A stretch of 64,000 nucleotides of DNA from assembly GCA_032358165.1 (NCBI GenBank), contig JAALGY010000032.1:682001-746000 (forward strand), read 5' to 3'. The notes beneath the pieces are model-generated. The model saw only the letters and a list, made by a program, of their open reading frames with translations. It made no database searches and was not told where the DNA came from. The number at the start of each line of letters is the position of its first letter. Positions within the stretch are counted from its first letter, which is position 1. Origin of the DNA: Diplosphaera chodatii. Lineage: Eukaryota > Chlorophyta > Trebouxiophyceae > Prasiolales > Stichococcaceae. Made by a program: the position numbers and the translations under genes. Positions 45,469 to 56,591 of this stretch are shown here, in pieces.

Positions 45469-47550
45469 ATGCTGGCCAACTGCAGACGACAGACACATGG
45501 TTGTGTGCACTCGCAGACGTCCGTATTCGAGAGCTCCGGAGACACTTTCTCTTCGGACGACTTCAAAAAGCATCATGCCAGCCTTTGGAGCAAGCGTGCC
45601 GACGAGTACTACAGCCAGGTGCAAGCACAGGCTGGCAACTGCGACAACGACGATGTCAGCAACGACAGCTCGCATCGTGCGACGTCATCACATTAAACTT
45701 CAATCAAACTGCCTGCAAGTATCCCCGCTATCTGCTCCGCAACACCGAGTTCTGTTGTGCAGGCGCATGAGGGGGCTGGCGTGCTCAGGCCACTAGCACA
45801 ACATATGGCGGACCTTGCGCTGCAGCACCTTCAGGAGCTTGAAGCTAGCCAGGCGCTTGACATAGCCAGCGTAAGCCGGAAGCTCCACAGTGACGTGTCG
45901 CCATCTCGGCATGCGCGGGCACCTTCCAAGCTGCCTGGTATGTTGTCAGGTAGGTCCTCAACAGGCTTGGCATATGACCCACTTTCTGTTGATTCACAGG
46001 GTGCAGGCGAGCCCGCGATGACCATTGCTAGGGCAGCCCCGACGTGCCATGTGGTGGCTACGGATCTGGCGCCCGGCATGGTAGAAGCCGCTAAGCGGCG
46101 TGCCGAGGGTGTTGCCAACTTCAGGTCAACATCGCTGCAGCTTCTCATGCAGCAGACTTGTATCTGCTCGCATCTCAGACGTGCCGTGTGCGCACTGTTC
46201 ATTTGACCGTTTGCTTGTTGCCTGCAGGGCAGAGGTTGCTGATGCTGAGGACCTATCCAACTTCGATGATGGCACATTTGATGTGGTCACGTGCTCCGCA
46301 GGGTTGATGCTTGTGCCCGATCACAACAAGTACGATGTATTCGACAAATCTGCCTGTCAGCAGGTCAAACTTGACTGATTGTGATAGCACGAAGCCAATG
46401 CAGCCTGAAACTCTAAGCTGAACCTTCTGATGGTCATTCCTTAATTCCTACTTACTCTCCCTGGCAGGGCGCTACGTGAGTGGCACCGAGTGCTGAAACC
46501 CGGCGGCCGCATGGCTATGGCAGGTGCTGCCGCCTGCTCCTTTATTCGCGGCTCCATCTCCGCTACTTTGGCTGATGCGGATGCAACAACCATGCGGCTC
46601 GGACTGTGGCATCATTGCTTTGATTCCCCGACATACCCATTCTCCACATACTGCAGTGTGGGCCCCGGCCGGGGAGCGAACGCAGATGATCGGCATTCTG
46701 CGCGGCCTTGCTCAGAAGCTGGCCACTGGAGTGCAGGCAAGCATGCTGTCCAAATGCTGCTGAGGCAGCATCCTGCCAGCATTGCAACACTGTCGTATCA
46801 GCAACCGACTGTTGACGACAGCAGATGATACTATCCAGCGCAGATGTCTGCATGTGCCAGCACCCGGTGTCAGAGGTCAACCTTGAAGTGCAGCTGAAGG
46901 GCAACCCGAACCAGCTGAGCGACGCAGAGCAGCTGGGCAAGGACGTCGCTGCTGCTGGCTTTACACATGTCGAACTCAGGTCCGATCCTGGGAACCCGCT
47001 GGACACCCTCTGCAAACCTGGTGGCCCGGTCGATGCTGCACTTTGGTGTGCATGGTTGCAAAACTGCCAGCAGGGCATGGCATGGCGCACTCGGGGTTAT
47101 CCGGGCTGACGTCTCACGGGCTCTTGTTCCTTGCAGCGAGTTCAACGTGCCAATGGAGGTGCCTGCTGAACACCTGGAAGAGGCAATGCTGCACAACCCG
47201 ATGATTGCAGACCACTTGGACGCAGCCAAGGCAATCGGGCGCGACAACATCTATGAGGCACGAGTTTCTGCGCGCTAAATGGATGCAACCACTGTTAAGT
47301 GTACCTGGTGTGGCAGCATCTTCACGGACGCTACATACTTGGGGCACACAGTTGCCTTTTCATTGCAGCAACGGACCAGACATGGCAAACATTCTCGAGT
47401 GTGACCTTGATATTTATCCTCCAACATGTTTGCCTGTAGGAGGCGCTGGCTGCAGTCAAGGAGGTGGCCGTGGAGCAGGGCCGGCAGCGCGATGACGGCG
47501 GGCTGTCCTTGCCAATCAACATGGCCATCGTTGTGACTGCCACCGCTTGA
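45469..47550 (+). CDS. Class I SAM-dependent methyltransferase, cluster copy 1
   Basis: Nine exons: 45469-45618, 45763-45870, 46000-46124, 46228-46329, 46468-46523, 46657-46736, 46894-46979, 47137-47257, 47440-47550; 312 residues. Rossmann-fold motifs in order: ALDIASGAGEPA (motif I, spanning exons 2/3), VVATDLAPGM (acidic post-I), VADAEDLSNFDDGTFDVVTC (motif II/III region), and ALREWHRVLKPGGRMAMA (motif V/VI region, Methyltransf_11 style). The C-terminal half (FNVPMEVPAEHLEEAM, EALAAVKEVAVEQGRQRDDG) is shared only with the other copies here. The start at 45469 is favoured because MLAN aligns with MRAN of copy 2. Introns 6 (46737) and 8 (47258) have GC where copy 2 has GT. Substrate unknown. 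Confidence 0.85.
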
Positions 47551-48167
47551 GGGTCGGCAGCTGCTCGTCCGCTGCCATGTTGGCTGTAGAACCGATGTTG
47601 AGCGTCATCAGCTGCCACCGTGTTTGATGTGCACAGTTGAGCATGCACATGTTTTGCCCAAGCCAGGACGAGGTGCTGATGCTGTGCTGACGGTCTCACC
47701 CCGTTGAAGGATTCCGACCACACCGTATCACTACGTCTACTCGAGGGAATCACCAACATCATCTCTGACAGTCATCCATCTTGGTTGTCCAGGGTTTTGC
47801 TCCAGTTGGATCGCATCTGCGTTCCATCTCATTACGTACAGCACACGAACCTGTTTCATTTCCTGTTTTCGCAGCATGCACTGCACCTTGCCTGCGAGAG
47901 CCGCCTTCGGTCGTACTTCTCACTTGGCACGTAGAATATCAGCCTGGAGACCGCACACGCACACGGTGGTTGCGCGTGCCCCACAGGTCAGCCTCGGCAT
48001 GGCGACGGATCAGCCGGCGGTAAGCTACTGCGCTTGTCGCTGACGTATTGAGACAAACGCCTATGTGCAAACAATGCTCACCGCGGATGGTTGGGATTTC
48101 ATGGCGGGGTTGGTGGGCTGGTGTCCAAAATCGCGAGTGCTTGGCGGTTCATGTGCATGTGCAGAGC
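47551..48167. other. Intergenic region between tandem methyltransferases
   Basis: Should hold the 3' UTR of copy 1 and promoter of copy 2. No exon recognised. Confidence 0.4.
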
Positions 48168-50312
48168 ATGCGTGCCAATCCGCAGACGCCGGAGTGGACA
48201 AAGGGCCCGGAGCCCGGCTTGGAGGACGAATTCAAAAAGCATCATGCCGATGCGTGGAGCAAGGGTGCTGAAAGCTACCACAACCAGGTGCAGTGCAGGC
48301 TGACAGATGGCAAGTCCATGCCGCTCAGCCATGCCATTTCGGCTGTTCGTGCAGCCTGTTCAGTGTGAGTGCCTGCACGATCTGAAATTTTTGGCTGCAA
48401 CACTGCCCGAAATATTTGCCGATAAAACACCCGGTTGTGCTCGGCAGGCGCATCAGGGCGCGGGCGTCCTGAAGCCACTGGCGCAGCACATGGCCGACCT
48501 CGCAGTGAAGCACGTGCAGACCCTCGACTCCAGCCAGGCGCTTGACGTGGCCAGCGTGAGCTTTCTGTTCCTCGACGCCTTGCCTGCTTGGCATGGCTGG
48601 TGCATGTGCAATGCCCTGGACAGTGGCATGATGCGTGGTCAGCTTCGACGTGCGAGTGGCGTGTGATGCGACATTCTAGTGACACAGGGGTGCGGCGAGC
48701 CCGCGCTGACAATTGCAAGGCTGGCACCGACGTGTCATGTGGTGGCTACCGACCTGGCGCCGGGCATGATACCTGTGGCAAACCGGCGTGGCGAGGGCGT
48801 CGCCAACTTCAGGTACCAGGCTGGACAGACCCGACGCATAGTGTGCACAACGTCGTAGTGAGCTCATTTCGGATAGTATTCTCACAAGCTGCTCCAGCCA
48901 GCACTCCTAGCAGCCAAGCTCTGGGCCACTTCAGATGTCAGATGTCTCGACATGTCTGTGCATTGCCCTGCAGGGCGGAGGTCGCGGATGCAGAGGACCT
49001 GGGCAACTTTGCTGACGGCAGCTTCGACGTCGTCACCTGCTCCGCGGGGCTGATGATGGTGCCCGACCACCACAAGTGGGTGCCACCCTGGTCCTGGTAA
49101 AAGCCCAGTGTATGCGTGGCATGTGTGGCGCACACAGCATTGGTGACATGGACCAGAAGCAGCAGAGGTGTGGTGAGTCACCAATTCGATAATGCGCAGC
49201 TGCTGTCCATGAACCCTGAACTGACGATGCCTTGCTGCGGGCAGGGCGCTACGTGAGTGGCACCGTGTGCTGAAGTCTGGCGGGTACATGGCTGCGGCAG
49301 GTGCCATCGTGACCGCTCCCATCTCCTGTCTGGCGCCTGTTGTGTGTTGGTCCGTAGCAACCCTGCGGACAGATTCGCATTGACTGCCCCAGAGGCTCAG
49401 AGAAAAGTCCACTGAAAGATGCTCATTCTGATACGTGCAGTGTGGGCCCAGCCTGGTCCGCAGACGCAGATGATCGGCGTCATGCGTGCAGTTGTGCAAA
49501 AGTTGGCGACCGGCGTGCAGGTAAGCATCGCTGTCCTTCTGCTGCACGCCACGGTAGTCATGCCTTCTGGCACCGACAGCATTCAACCGTTGCTGGTGGT
49601 GTCAGGCGTGTCAACCCACTCTGCAGACTCCGATGCCGAAGCCTGATGTGTCACTCCCGGCATGCAGATGCAGGGAAACCCGAACCAGCTCGGCGACTCG
49701 GAGCAGCTCGCCAAGGATGTTGCTGCTGCTGGCTTCCAGAATGTGGAGCTGAGGTCTGCCTCTGAGTGTTGCAGTGCAATGAAACCTCAAATGCTCTCTG
49801 CACTGTATCGTCTATCGGTTGCATGCAGAGTTTAAGCGAGCGGTGCGGCCAGCATCCACGAGACATTTGTTGTCAACAAGTGTGTCATCGTGTGCAGCGA
49901 GTTCAACGTGCCAATGGAGCTGCCTGCTGAGTATCTCAGGGAGGCGATGCTGCAGAACCCCATGATGGCGAGTCACCTAGACCAGGCTAAAGCGCAGGGC
50001 CGACAGAACATCTACGAGGTGCAGGCTGAATGACGCTTCCCATTGCACATGCGCAATGTTGCAGCACCTGTACGGACACTGCCCGAAGTGATAACCTGAG
50101 TGATCAGTGCAGTGACATCGTCGTGCCAAAGCGCAGCTCCCAAAGCGGTGTGATGACGCCCATGCATAGCTGGCGCGAGCTGCTGTCTGGTGACCCTGCA
50201 GGAGGCGCTGGCTGCAGTGAAAGAGGTGGCTGCGGAGCAGGGCCGGCAGCGAGACGACGGCGGGCTGTCCTGCCCGACCAACGTGGCCGTCATTGTGACG
50301 GCCACTGCCTGA
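48168..50312 (+). CDS. Class I SAM-dependent methyltransferase, cluster copy 2
   Basis: Nine exons: 48168-48287, 48448-48555, 48688-48812, 48974-49075, 49245-49300, 49441-49520, 49668-49753, 49898-50018, 50202-50312; 302 residues. Exons 2 to 9 have exactly the same lengths and phases as copy 1 (108, 125, 102, 56, 80, 86, 121, 111 nt), so the two are a tandem duplication. Motifs: LDVASGCGEPA, VVATDLAPGM, VADAEDLGNFADGSFDVVTC, ALREWHRVLKSGGYMA. All introns are GT-AG, including GTAAGC and GTGCAG at the two sites where copy 1 has GC. Start MRANPQTPEWTKG chosen because upstream codons are not conserved. Confidence 0.9.
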
Positions 50313-50649
50313 GGCCGGCAGTTGAAAGTGAGCGAACAGCAGTGTAAGCAGTTGAGTACTGAATTGAGACAACAGTATAGCATGGCACGTTGAAGCACGT
50401 GGTAGTTGCAGGTCAGTATGATGCATGTCCGAGCAACTGCCTGCCCAATGAAGTAAGTGATCGAATTGAGACCTTCCAAGTCCTTCAATCTGGTCAAGAT
50501 CTCAGGATCGATTGCAATCAGCGCGGCAATCCGAGCGACAACCCTCATGTCAACAGACCGTCTATGTACCCAAAACAAAATCCCACACATCCTACAGAAG
50601 CAGCCTAGGCGGCGCAGCCCAATGTTGGGCGTTGCTTTGCCAGGCAAGT
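50313..50649. other. Intergenic region between convergent methyltransferases
   Basis: Separates the stop codons of copies 2 (+) and 3 (-). A TGTAA, the usual green-algal polyadenylation-type signal, occurs at 50343. Nothing else seen. Confidence 0.35.
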
Positions 50650-52343
50650 CTACTCTGCAGTGGCCGTGATTACCGTATACACGTTTGTGTCGAGCAAGAT
50701 GCTGCCGTCCGCCTGCATGTACCGCCACTGGCATGCAGCAGCCAGCAGCCGCTGCTCTGCTCTCTGCAGAAGCTCACAGTCAAATGTCGAACGAGAGCGA
50801 CCTTCCCGTTGTGCATCGTGTGCAAGCACAACCAGCCATGAATACACACCATGCGGTTCTGGTGAATGGCCAGCAACAATGCAAAGCAAAAACGATATGC
50901 CAGCAACATTAATACTGCTCACACGAGTGCATGGCTTGAGGACCACCCAAACTGCAGCTCACCTGAATTAATGCTGCTGCCTCCTTGTGGTCCAGCCGCT
51001 GCAGCGTTTCGGCCAGCACTGGGTTGGCTGCGCAGTAGGCTGCAGTCTGCCCAACGCCAATGTGCATCGGCACATTGAACCTCCTGCAAAGTGGCGCAGG
51101 AGCACATGTGCCAGAGCAGGTGTGTCACAATGCCAGGCGACTTTTCGCGTCCACAATTCCCTGTCAGCGCAGACGGAATATCGTTGCAAAGCTTTGCATA
51201 TTAGCTCCAGATGCCTTGCACCTGGTACACACATCCCGGAAGCCTGCGCGTTCAATGTCCCGCAGCAGCCGACGGACGCTGCCAAACGAATGTGGGTTCG
51301 CTGTGCGTACAGCCCCATGCTCCGGCCGCAGCGCATCCAGCATGGGACCAGCGAGGTCGGACACCTGCATCTGGTCCGGCCGCCCCGTCACTGCAGCACA
51401 GTTGGCCAGATACCGAGATTGATCACATGACATCAAAACTGCTGGCATGTACACGAGGATCAAGCAGAAACCACATGCGAAGACTGGCATATTCAGACTA
51501 TCGCCAGGCGATCTGGCACACAGAAGAGGGCGGCAGCTGCCCCATCATGGCACTATGCACACCTGCAATGACCAACAGGCCCTGGGGCACCAAGACCCGT
51601 CGCCACTCTCGCAGGGCCCTAATCATGGCAGAGGTATTCAGTGATTGTCGCTCGTTGCAGACGACATACAGGCGTGCTGATGCACTCCCATACAGTTGTC
51701 CACACCTCTGATGGTCGGGGCAGAACATCAGCCCGGCACAGCAGGTGACGGTGGCAAAGGTGCCGGAGGCCAGCGTGGAAAGGTCTTCTGCATCCTCTGC
51801 AACGGCCCTGCGCGGCGACGCTGATGTGTGCATATGCAGTTGCGGTCGATTCAAAGATATTTGCTGCTGCCTGTGTCTGCTCAGGTAAGGGGGCCGACAC
51901 GTGCTGCTTGCCATCACATGCCAGTGCTCAGACACTCATCAGCAGGGTAGATTGCACCTGAAGTTCTTCAGGCCTGCACTTTCTGCTCGGGACATTGCCC
52001 TCTGAACCATCCTGAACGCCACATCAGTGGCCAACACGCTGCAGCATGGCAGAGCCTTGGCAATTGACAAGGCCGGCTCGCCAGGGCCACTTGCGATGTC
52101 AAGTACTGCTGCATCATGGCCGCAGCCGCCGTGCCACTGGGTTATGATGGTGGCAATGTGATCATACAGCGGACGCAGCAGCTCGATGTGCTCGTGCTGA
52201 GTGGCTGCACCTGCAGCGTTCCACAGAGCTGATTGGGCCTGCTTATAGGCTGCAGCTGTGCTGCCTTGGCTGACTGTTCGGCCAGTCCGGTGCACATGCC
52301 ACAAAGAACATTGCTCATGATGCCTGACGTACGGCCTACTCAT
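50650..52343 (-). CDS. Class I SAM-dependent methyltransferase, cluster copy 3 (inverted)
   Basis: Six exons: 52343-51958, 51807-51706, 51618-51563, 51390-51231, 51083-50963, 50763-50650; 312 residues. Motifs: VLDIASGPGEPALSIAKALP, VLATDVAFRMVQRAM, AEDAEDLSTLASGTFATVTC, ALREWRRVLVPQGLLVIA, RFNVPMHIGVGQTAAYCAAN, and a C-terminal LLDTNVYTVITATAE that aligns with the ends of copies 1 and 2. Exons of 102, 56 and 121 nt match the other copies; exon 4 (160 nt) matches copy 4. The first three exons of copies 1/2 are fused into one here. The start at 52343 is the first in-frame ATG of exon 1. All introns are GT-AG. Confidence 0.88.
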
Positions 52344-52613
52344 TGAAGCGCTGAGACAAAGGGTGGGGTATTTTTCCAAAACTACGACTACGACGCGGCC
52401 CGAGCGTCGACGCCGGGATGGCCTAGGATCCGAATCGTGTTGCAGGCATTAGGGTTTTCCATAGACACCAAAGTACCAGACTGACTGCAACCTTACATCA
52501 CTCCTACAGATACACAAAATCGTGATAGAAGAGCGTCCGCTGGGCAAATTTGCTGACTTCTTGTTGTGCAGGGCAAGCTGATGACGACCGAAAACAGACT
52601 CTGACATGTGATC

Positions 52614-55600
52614 CTATTTATGCTCGTCCTGTTCTTGACGTGAGTGGCCGGCTCTTTCGCTGCCATGGCTGCGCTGTTCGCTGCCTTCGCTGCCATTGCT
52701 GCTGCGAGATCTGCCCTGGCCGTCGAGCTTCTCCCCTAGCACCTTCGCCTGGGCAGATGGGGAATGTGCAGGGTGTTGCCACTCGCACTGTTGCTTGCAG
52801 GATGTTGCTGCAGTATCAGTTGAGGCGGAGGACGTTGCAGGCGGGTGCGTGTTCTTACTGCACCCACTGTACCCAGCGCACCTGCTTCCTCAGGGTGCGG
52901 GGGTCCAGCCCGATCTGCTCGGCGCCACTCTTGACCGCCTGCAGCGCCTTGGCCGCCTGCGCCCGCAGCGGCGAGTCCTCCCCCTGCAACAGATGCACTA
53001 TGCAACAGTTAAAACCTCATCTGGTAAAGCTGGCTGAGTTGGCGTCGTCGCAGGACAGCAGTGCAGGGTAGCCAATAGTGACGCCCATCTGTCTAGATGT
53101 CAACGTGAGATGCTCGTTGCTGTACAAGCTGAAATGCAGACTTATACATCTGCACCTTATGGGTGAGCCAATCATCCAGGTCGCCCTCCCCATCGTCCAG
53201 CAGGACGTCCACCACGCGCTGGCCGGCTGCCTTCGCCTTCTGCGCCGTCTGCCGCCAGAAGCTTCCCGTCAGCCACTCATCCGAGGGGACCAGCTGGCGC
53301 GCAAGCCCGACGGCGCCATCCTTGGCGATGTCCCTGCCGCAGATCGAAGCACATCAGCAAAGAACAGAGCCTCGATTACAACGTGTGTCTAGTAATGACC
53401 AGGTACCATGCTCCTCGAGACCTTTTAGGGGTGCAGGCGTCGATCTCCATATGCAGCTCTGCCTGTGTGCACAAGTGGTCATCAGCACGTTGAATCACAG
53501 GGCGCAAGGGATCTCACCTACGCTCCCGCAGCCGGTCGGCGTAGTGACCCTCCTCCGGCAGCCCTGGGGCGTTTGGCCCCACGACGCCGAGGCCCCAGCC
53601 GCCAGCAGCGCTCAGTGATAGCACTACTCCCGTGACGATGGCCTCTGTGGTGTACAGCCCCGCGGCTTCCCCCAGCTCTGCAGATTACACATGCTTTGCA
53701 CACGTTACATGATTTTGAGGAGCGCCATGTAGGCACTGCAAGTCAGAGCGACACGTGCAACGAATGGCCCGCAGCCACAGGAGCATCCACATATTGGTCG
53801 ACCCTCCTCTCATCAGCGTGTTGTGCCCACCCTGCAGCACGCCATCCAGGCCGATGCCGCGCTGCATCCAGGTGCGCGAGTAGGCGCCAATGGAGGCATA
53901 CAGCAGCGCCCAGAAGCCGCGACCCGCCGTGGTGCCCGCGATGTATGCGCTGAAGCGTATGGGCGTCAGGCCAAGGTAGTAGCTGATGGCCCTGCGCATG
54001 CAACCCAGACAGTGCCTTGGGTTCCAAATCCCTGTTATACAGACGATGCGGGCCCATCACTGTCTATATACTGCGTGCACATTGGCAACAGCCCGGCTAT
54101 TGCCTAGTTGCTCTGATGACACAACAGGTTGCCACCCTGACTTTGATCACCCTTTGAACGTGCGTAAAGGTAAAGAAGGTGTTACAAACAGTGCAGCTTG
54201 CTGGCATGTTTACACAGACGGGCCTACCAGAGCAACAGACAGCACCTGAAGGGCGCAAAAGGTACAATGCGCAGGACGGTTATGACTGATGCCTGCTGCG
54301 CCAGGCTGCCGCTGTCAATGACGCCCTGTTGCACAGATATCAGCACCAGCTGATGAAGAAAGATAGGGAAGTGATTGACAAGCTCTAGATCGAAAACACT
54401 CTCCTTGCTATGAGGCGCAGACATGTTCGAGTCCGAGAGATGATCTGCAGAACAGACTGCAGCCATCTAGTTAAATGTAGCAACGAAATGCAATTGCAAA
54501 TGGGCACCTTGATGCGCTCATAGACCTTGCGGACTGTGCCGCTGGGATCCTCTTGCTCGATCTGCTGGAGCAGTGCTTGTGGCCCTTCGTCCCGCCGCGC
54601 CTTTGCGAACGCGACGGCTGCTGCACCAGTGGTGCCCGCCAGGTTCAAAGCTGCACCCTGCAAGCCGGACAAGTCAGGGTCGTGATCAGGTGGTTGCAGT
54701 CGCACCAGTCGCCACGGCTGGAAGCTGGAAGGGGCCAGCTTCGACACATTTGCAGCATTGCTTGCAGCTCTGTGCATGTCAGCGCCATGATCACTGTCGT
54801 GAACCCCCTGGCAGGGATGCAGGTCCATCTGGAAAGCTCGCCTCACACAGATGTGCCCCCTCACACAGACATGAGTTTGTCCACCTGCAGCGGGCCAAAG
54901 ATGAGGCCGGCCAGCAGCGACAGCCACAGGCGCAGCCGCAGCACGCCAAACAGGAAGCCGCTGATTGGGGCGATCGGCCTCGGTGCGAAGATGGGCAGCA
55001 GCTCAAACCCTGCAACGCCTGCGAGGTAGCCGACTGGGGCCAAACCGCCCAGCGCCTTTGAATCCTCCTGCACAGCGGGAAAGTGCCGGTCGATAGAGCT
55101 ACATGACAATGCCTGGGGATGCTTATGGCTAGAGTGCTTGATGGCATGAGGATCTACCTCCGTGAGCTGGTTGGGCGGAATATGCAATGTGGTTTCCGTA
55201 CAACATACGATGTCAACTATGCACTGAAGGGCGTCATCACACAAGGTACTGCTGCGTTTCCAACTATGCATCCTCGCAGCATGGCAGCCTTCGGCATACC
55301 ATGAGGAAGCGCAGCAGGCCGGCGCTGGCTGACCCCTCCTGGCTGGCGGCCTGTGCCGAACCCTGAACAGCGTCTGCTGACTGCTGCACCATATGTGCCG
55401 TGTGCTGCGCTGCCTGTGCCCAGGCGCAGTCAGGCTGCAGCACTGCTGCTCCAACGGCGAAGGCTGCCAATGCCAGCAGCAGCTCCAAGCCATGTTGCCT
55501 GGTTGCTGTTTGATCCCGCCCTTGGCTAAGGGCTGCTGTTGCAGTACACAGCAACAGCTCATACACTAGTAGGTCTGCAAACGATGCATGATTCTTATCG

Positions 55601-55913
55601 GTGCAGCAGAGCGTCGAAGCGTTTACACGCGTGTACACGCATGTTCACCTGGGTCCGTTTGCCACGGGTTGCAGGCCGCAATTCTTCCGTCTGCATGCTG
55701 ACTGCTGCGGCGGACTGCTGCGCAGACCCCTACTTGACGTGTTTTGGGCACCGTGGGTTGGTCGAGGGATCTGCTGAGCTGCTGGGTCAAACGGTGTTGC
55801 TGCAACGCGCTGCTGCCGCTGCTGCTGCTGCTGCTGCTGTACCAGCGAGATGCAGTGCATGTTGTGTTGCGCCGCAGCTGGCTGGCTGTGCTCCACCTAA
55901 TAGCCATCCCCAT
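52614..55913 (-). CDS. VTT-domain (TVP38/TMEM64, DedA-like) membrane protein, probably plastid-targeted
   Basis: Ten exons: 55913-55649, 55535-55300, 55067-54885, 54657-54508, 54325-54246, 53991-53831, 53677-53518, 53333-53156, 52983-52882, 52748-52614; 549 residues. The N-terminus is Ser/Arg/Gln-rich (WYSSSSSSSGSSALQQHRLT), like an algal transit peptide, followed by LELLLALAAFAVGAAVLQ. The VTT core reads PIAPISGFLFGVLRLRLWLS, LAGLIFGPLQGAALNLAGTT, VITVLRIVPFAPF and YYLGLTPIRFSAYIAGTTAG, the last matching the LGLTPVRF box of this family. Residues after about 330 add an acidic, partly helical tail ending EHK. VTT proteins are membrane scramblase/transport-related; the substrate here is unknown. 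Exon 2 start could be 55535 or 55532. It sits inside the methyltransferase cluster. Confidence 0.85.
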
Positions 55914-56591
55914 CTGACGGATCCTGCGGCAGCCCCTGCTTCACTAATCAATGAACTCCACGCTCCTATACAGGCCGTCCGCCGTGCTGTGGATCTGTCC
56001 GTTCCTGATGCATGCTGGCGCATGCAGGTGGCGCATGCAATGCTATAAACTTCTTCCCCGCCGCCCCGTCACCCTCAAGGTACGGCAAGTGCGGCACTGT
56101 TTGAATGGTACTGCTGCGCAGCCAGCAGCACTTCTGACTGCTTCTTTGCAGCTGAGTACTGACGCAACCCTGACCAGTGGTCACACTTGTCGTCAAGCTT
56201 TGCAACCTTGCCGTAAGCATGTGCACGATGTTGCACGCCAGGCAGGCAGCTTTGATAAACTGCACTGCAGCAGGAGGATTATGTACATTTGCGCCCTCTG
56301 CTCGTTGGCATCTGCTGTGCAACTGCAGCAATGGCACGTGCTCCATGATGTCGTCAGGCCCCAGACAGCTCAGGCGTCGGCACGGACGCATCGTATATTG
56401 ACGCTCTGCCGAATCCACAAGCCAGTCCACATTGGATTGAGGTATGACGGCAGGTTTCAAAGCAGGCTGAGCCGTCGTTGGAGTCGTCTCAGGAAGAGCA
56501 GGATCATCTGATACGGCTGCAGTGCACCAAACGCTTTGTAAGAGGATCGCGCCGTTGCACACGCGCGCACCCTTTGAGCATCAGTGATTCC
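55914..56591. other. Divergent intergenic region
   Basis: Between the VTT gene (-) and methyltransferase copy 4 (+); should contain both promoters. No exon recognised. Confidence 0.4.

Noticed and set aside
45469..47550. Methyltransferase copy 1 as a pseudogene because of non-GT donors
   Set aside because: All exon frames are open, exon lengths equal those of copy 2, and GC-AG introns also occur in conserved housekeeping genes of this window. Kept as a gene with a note.
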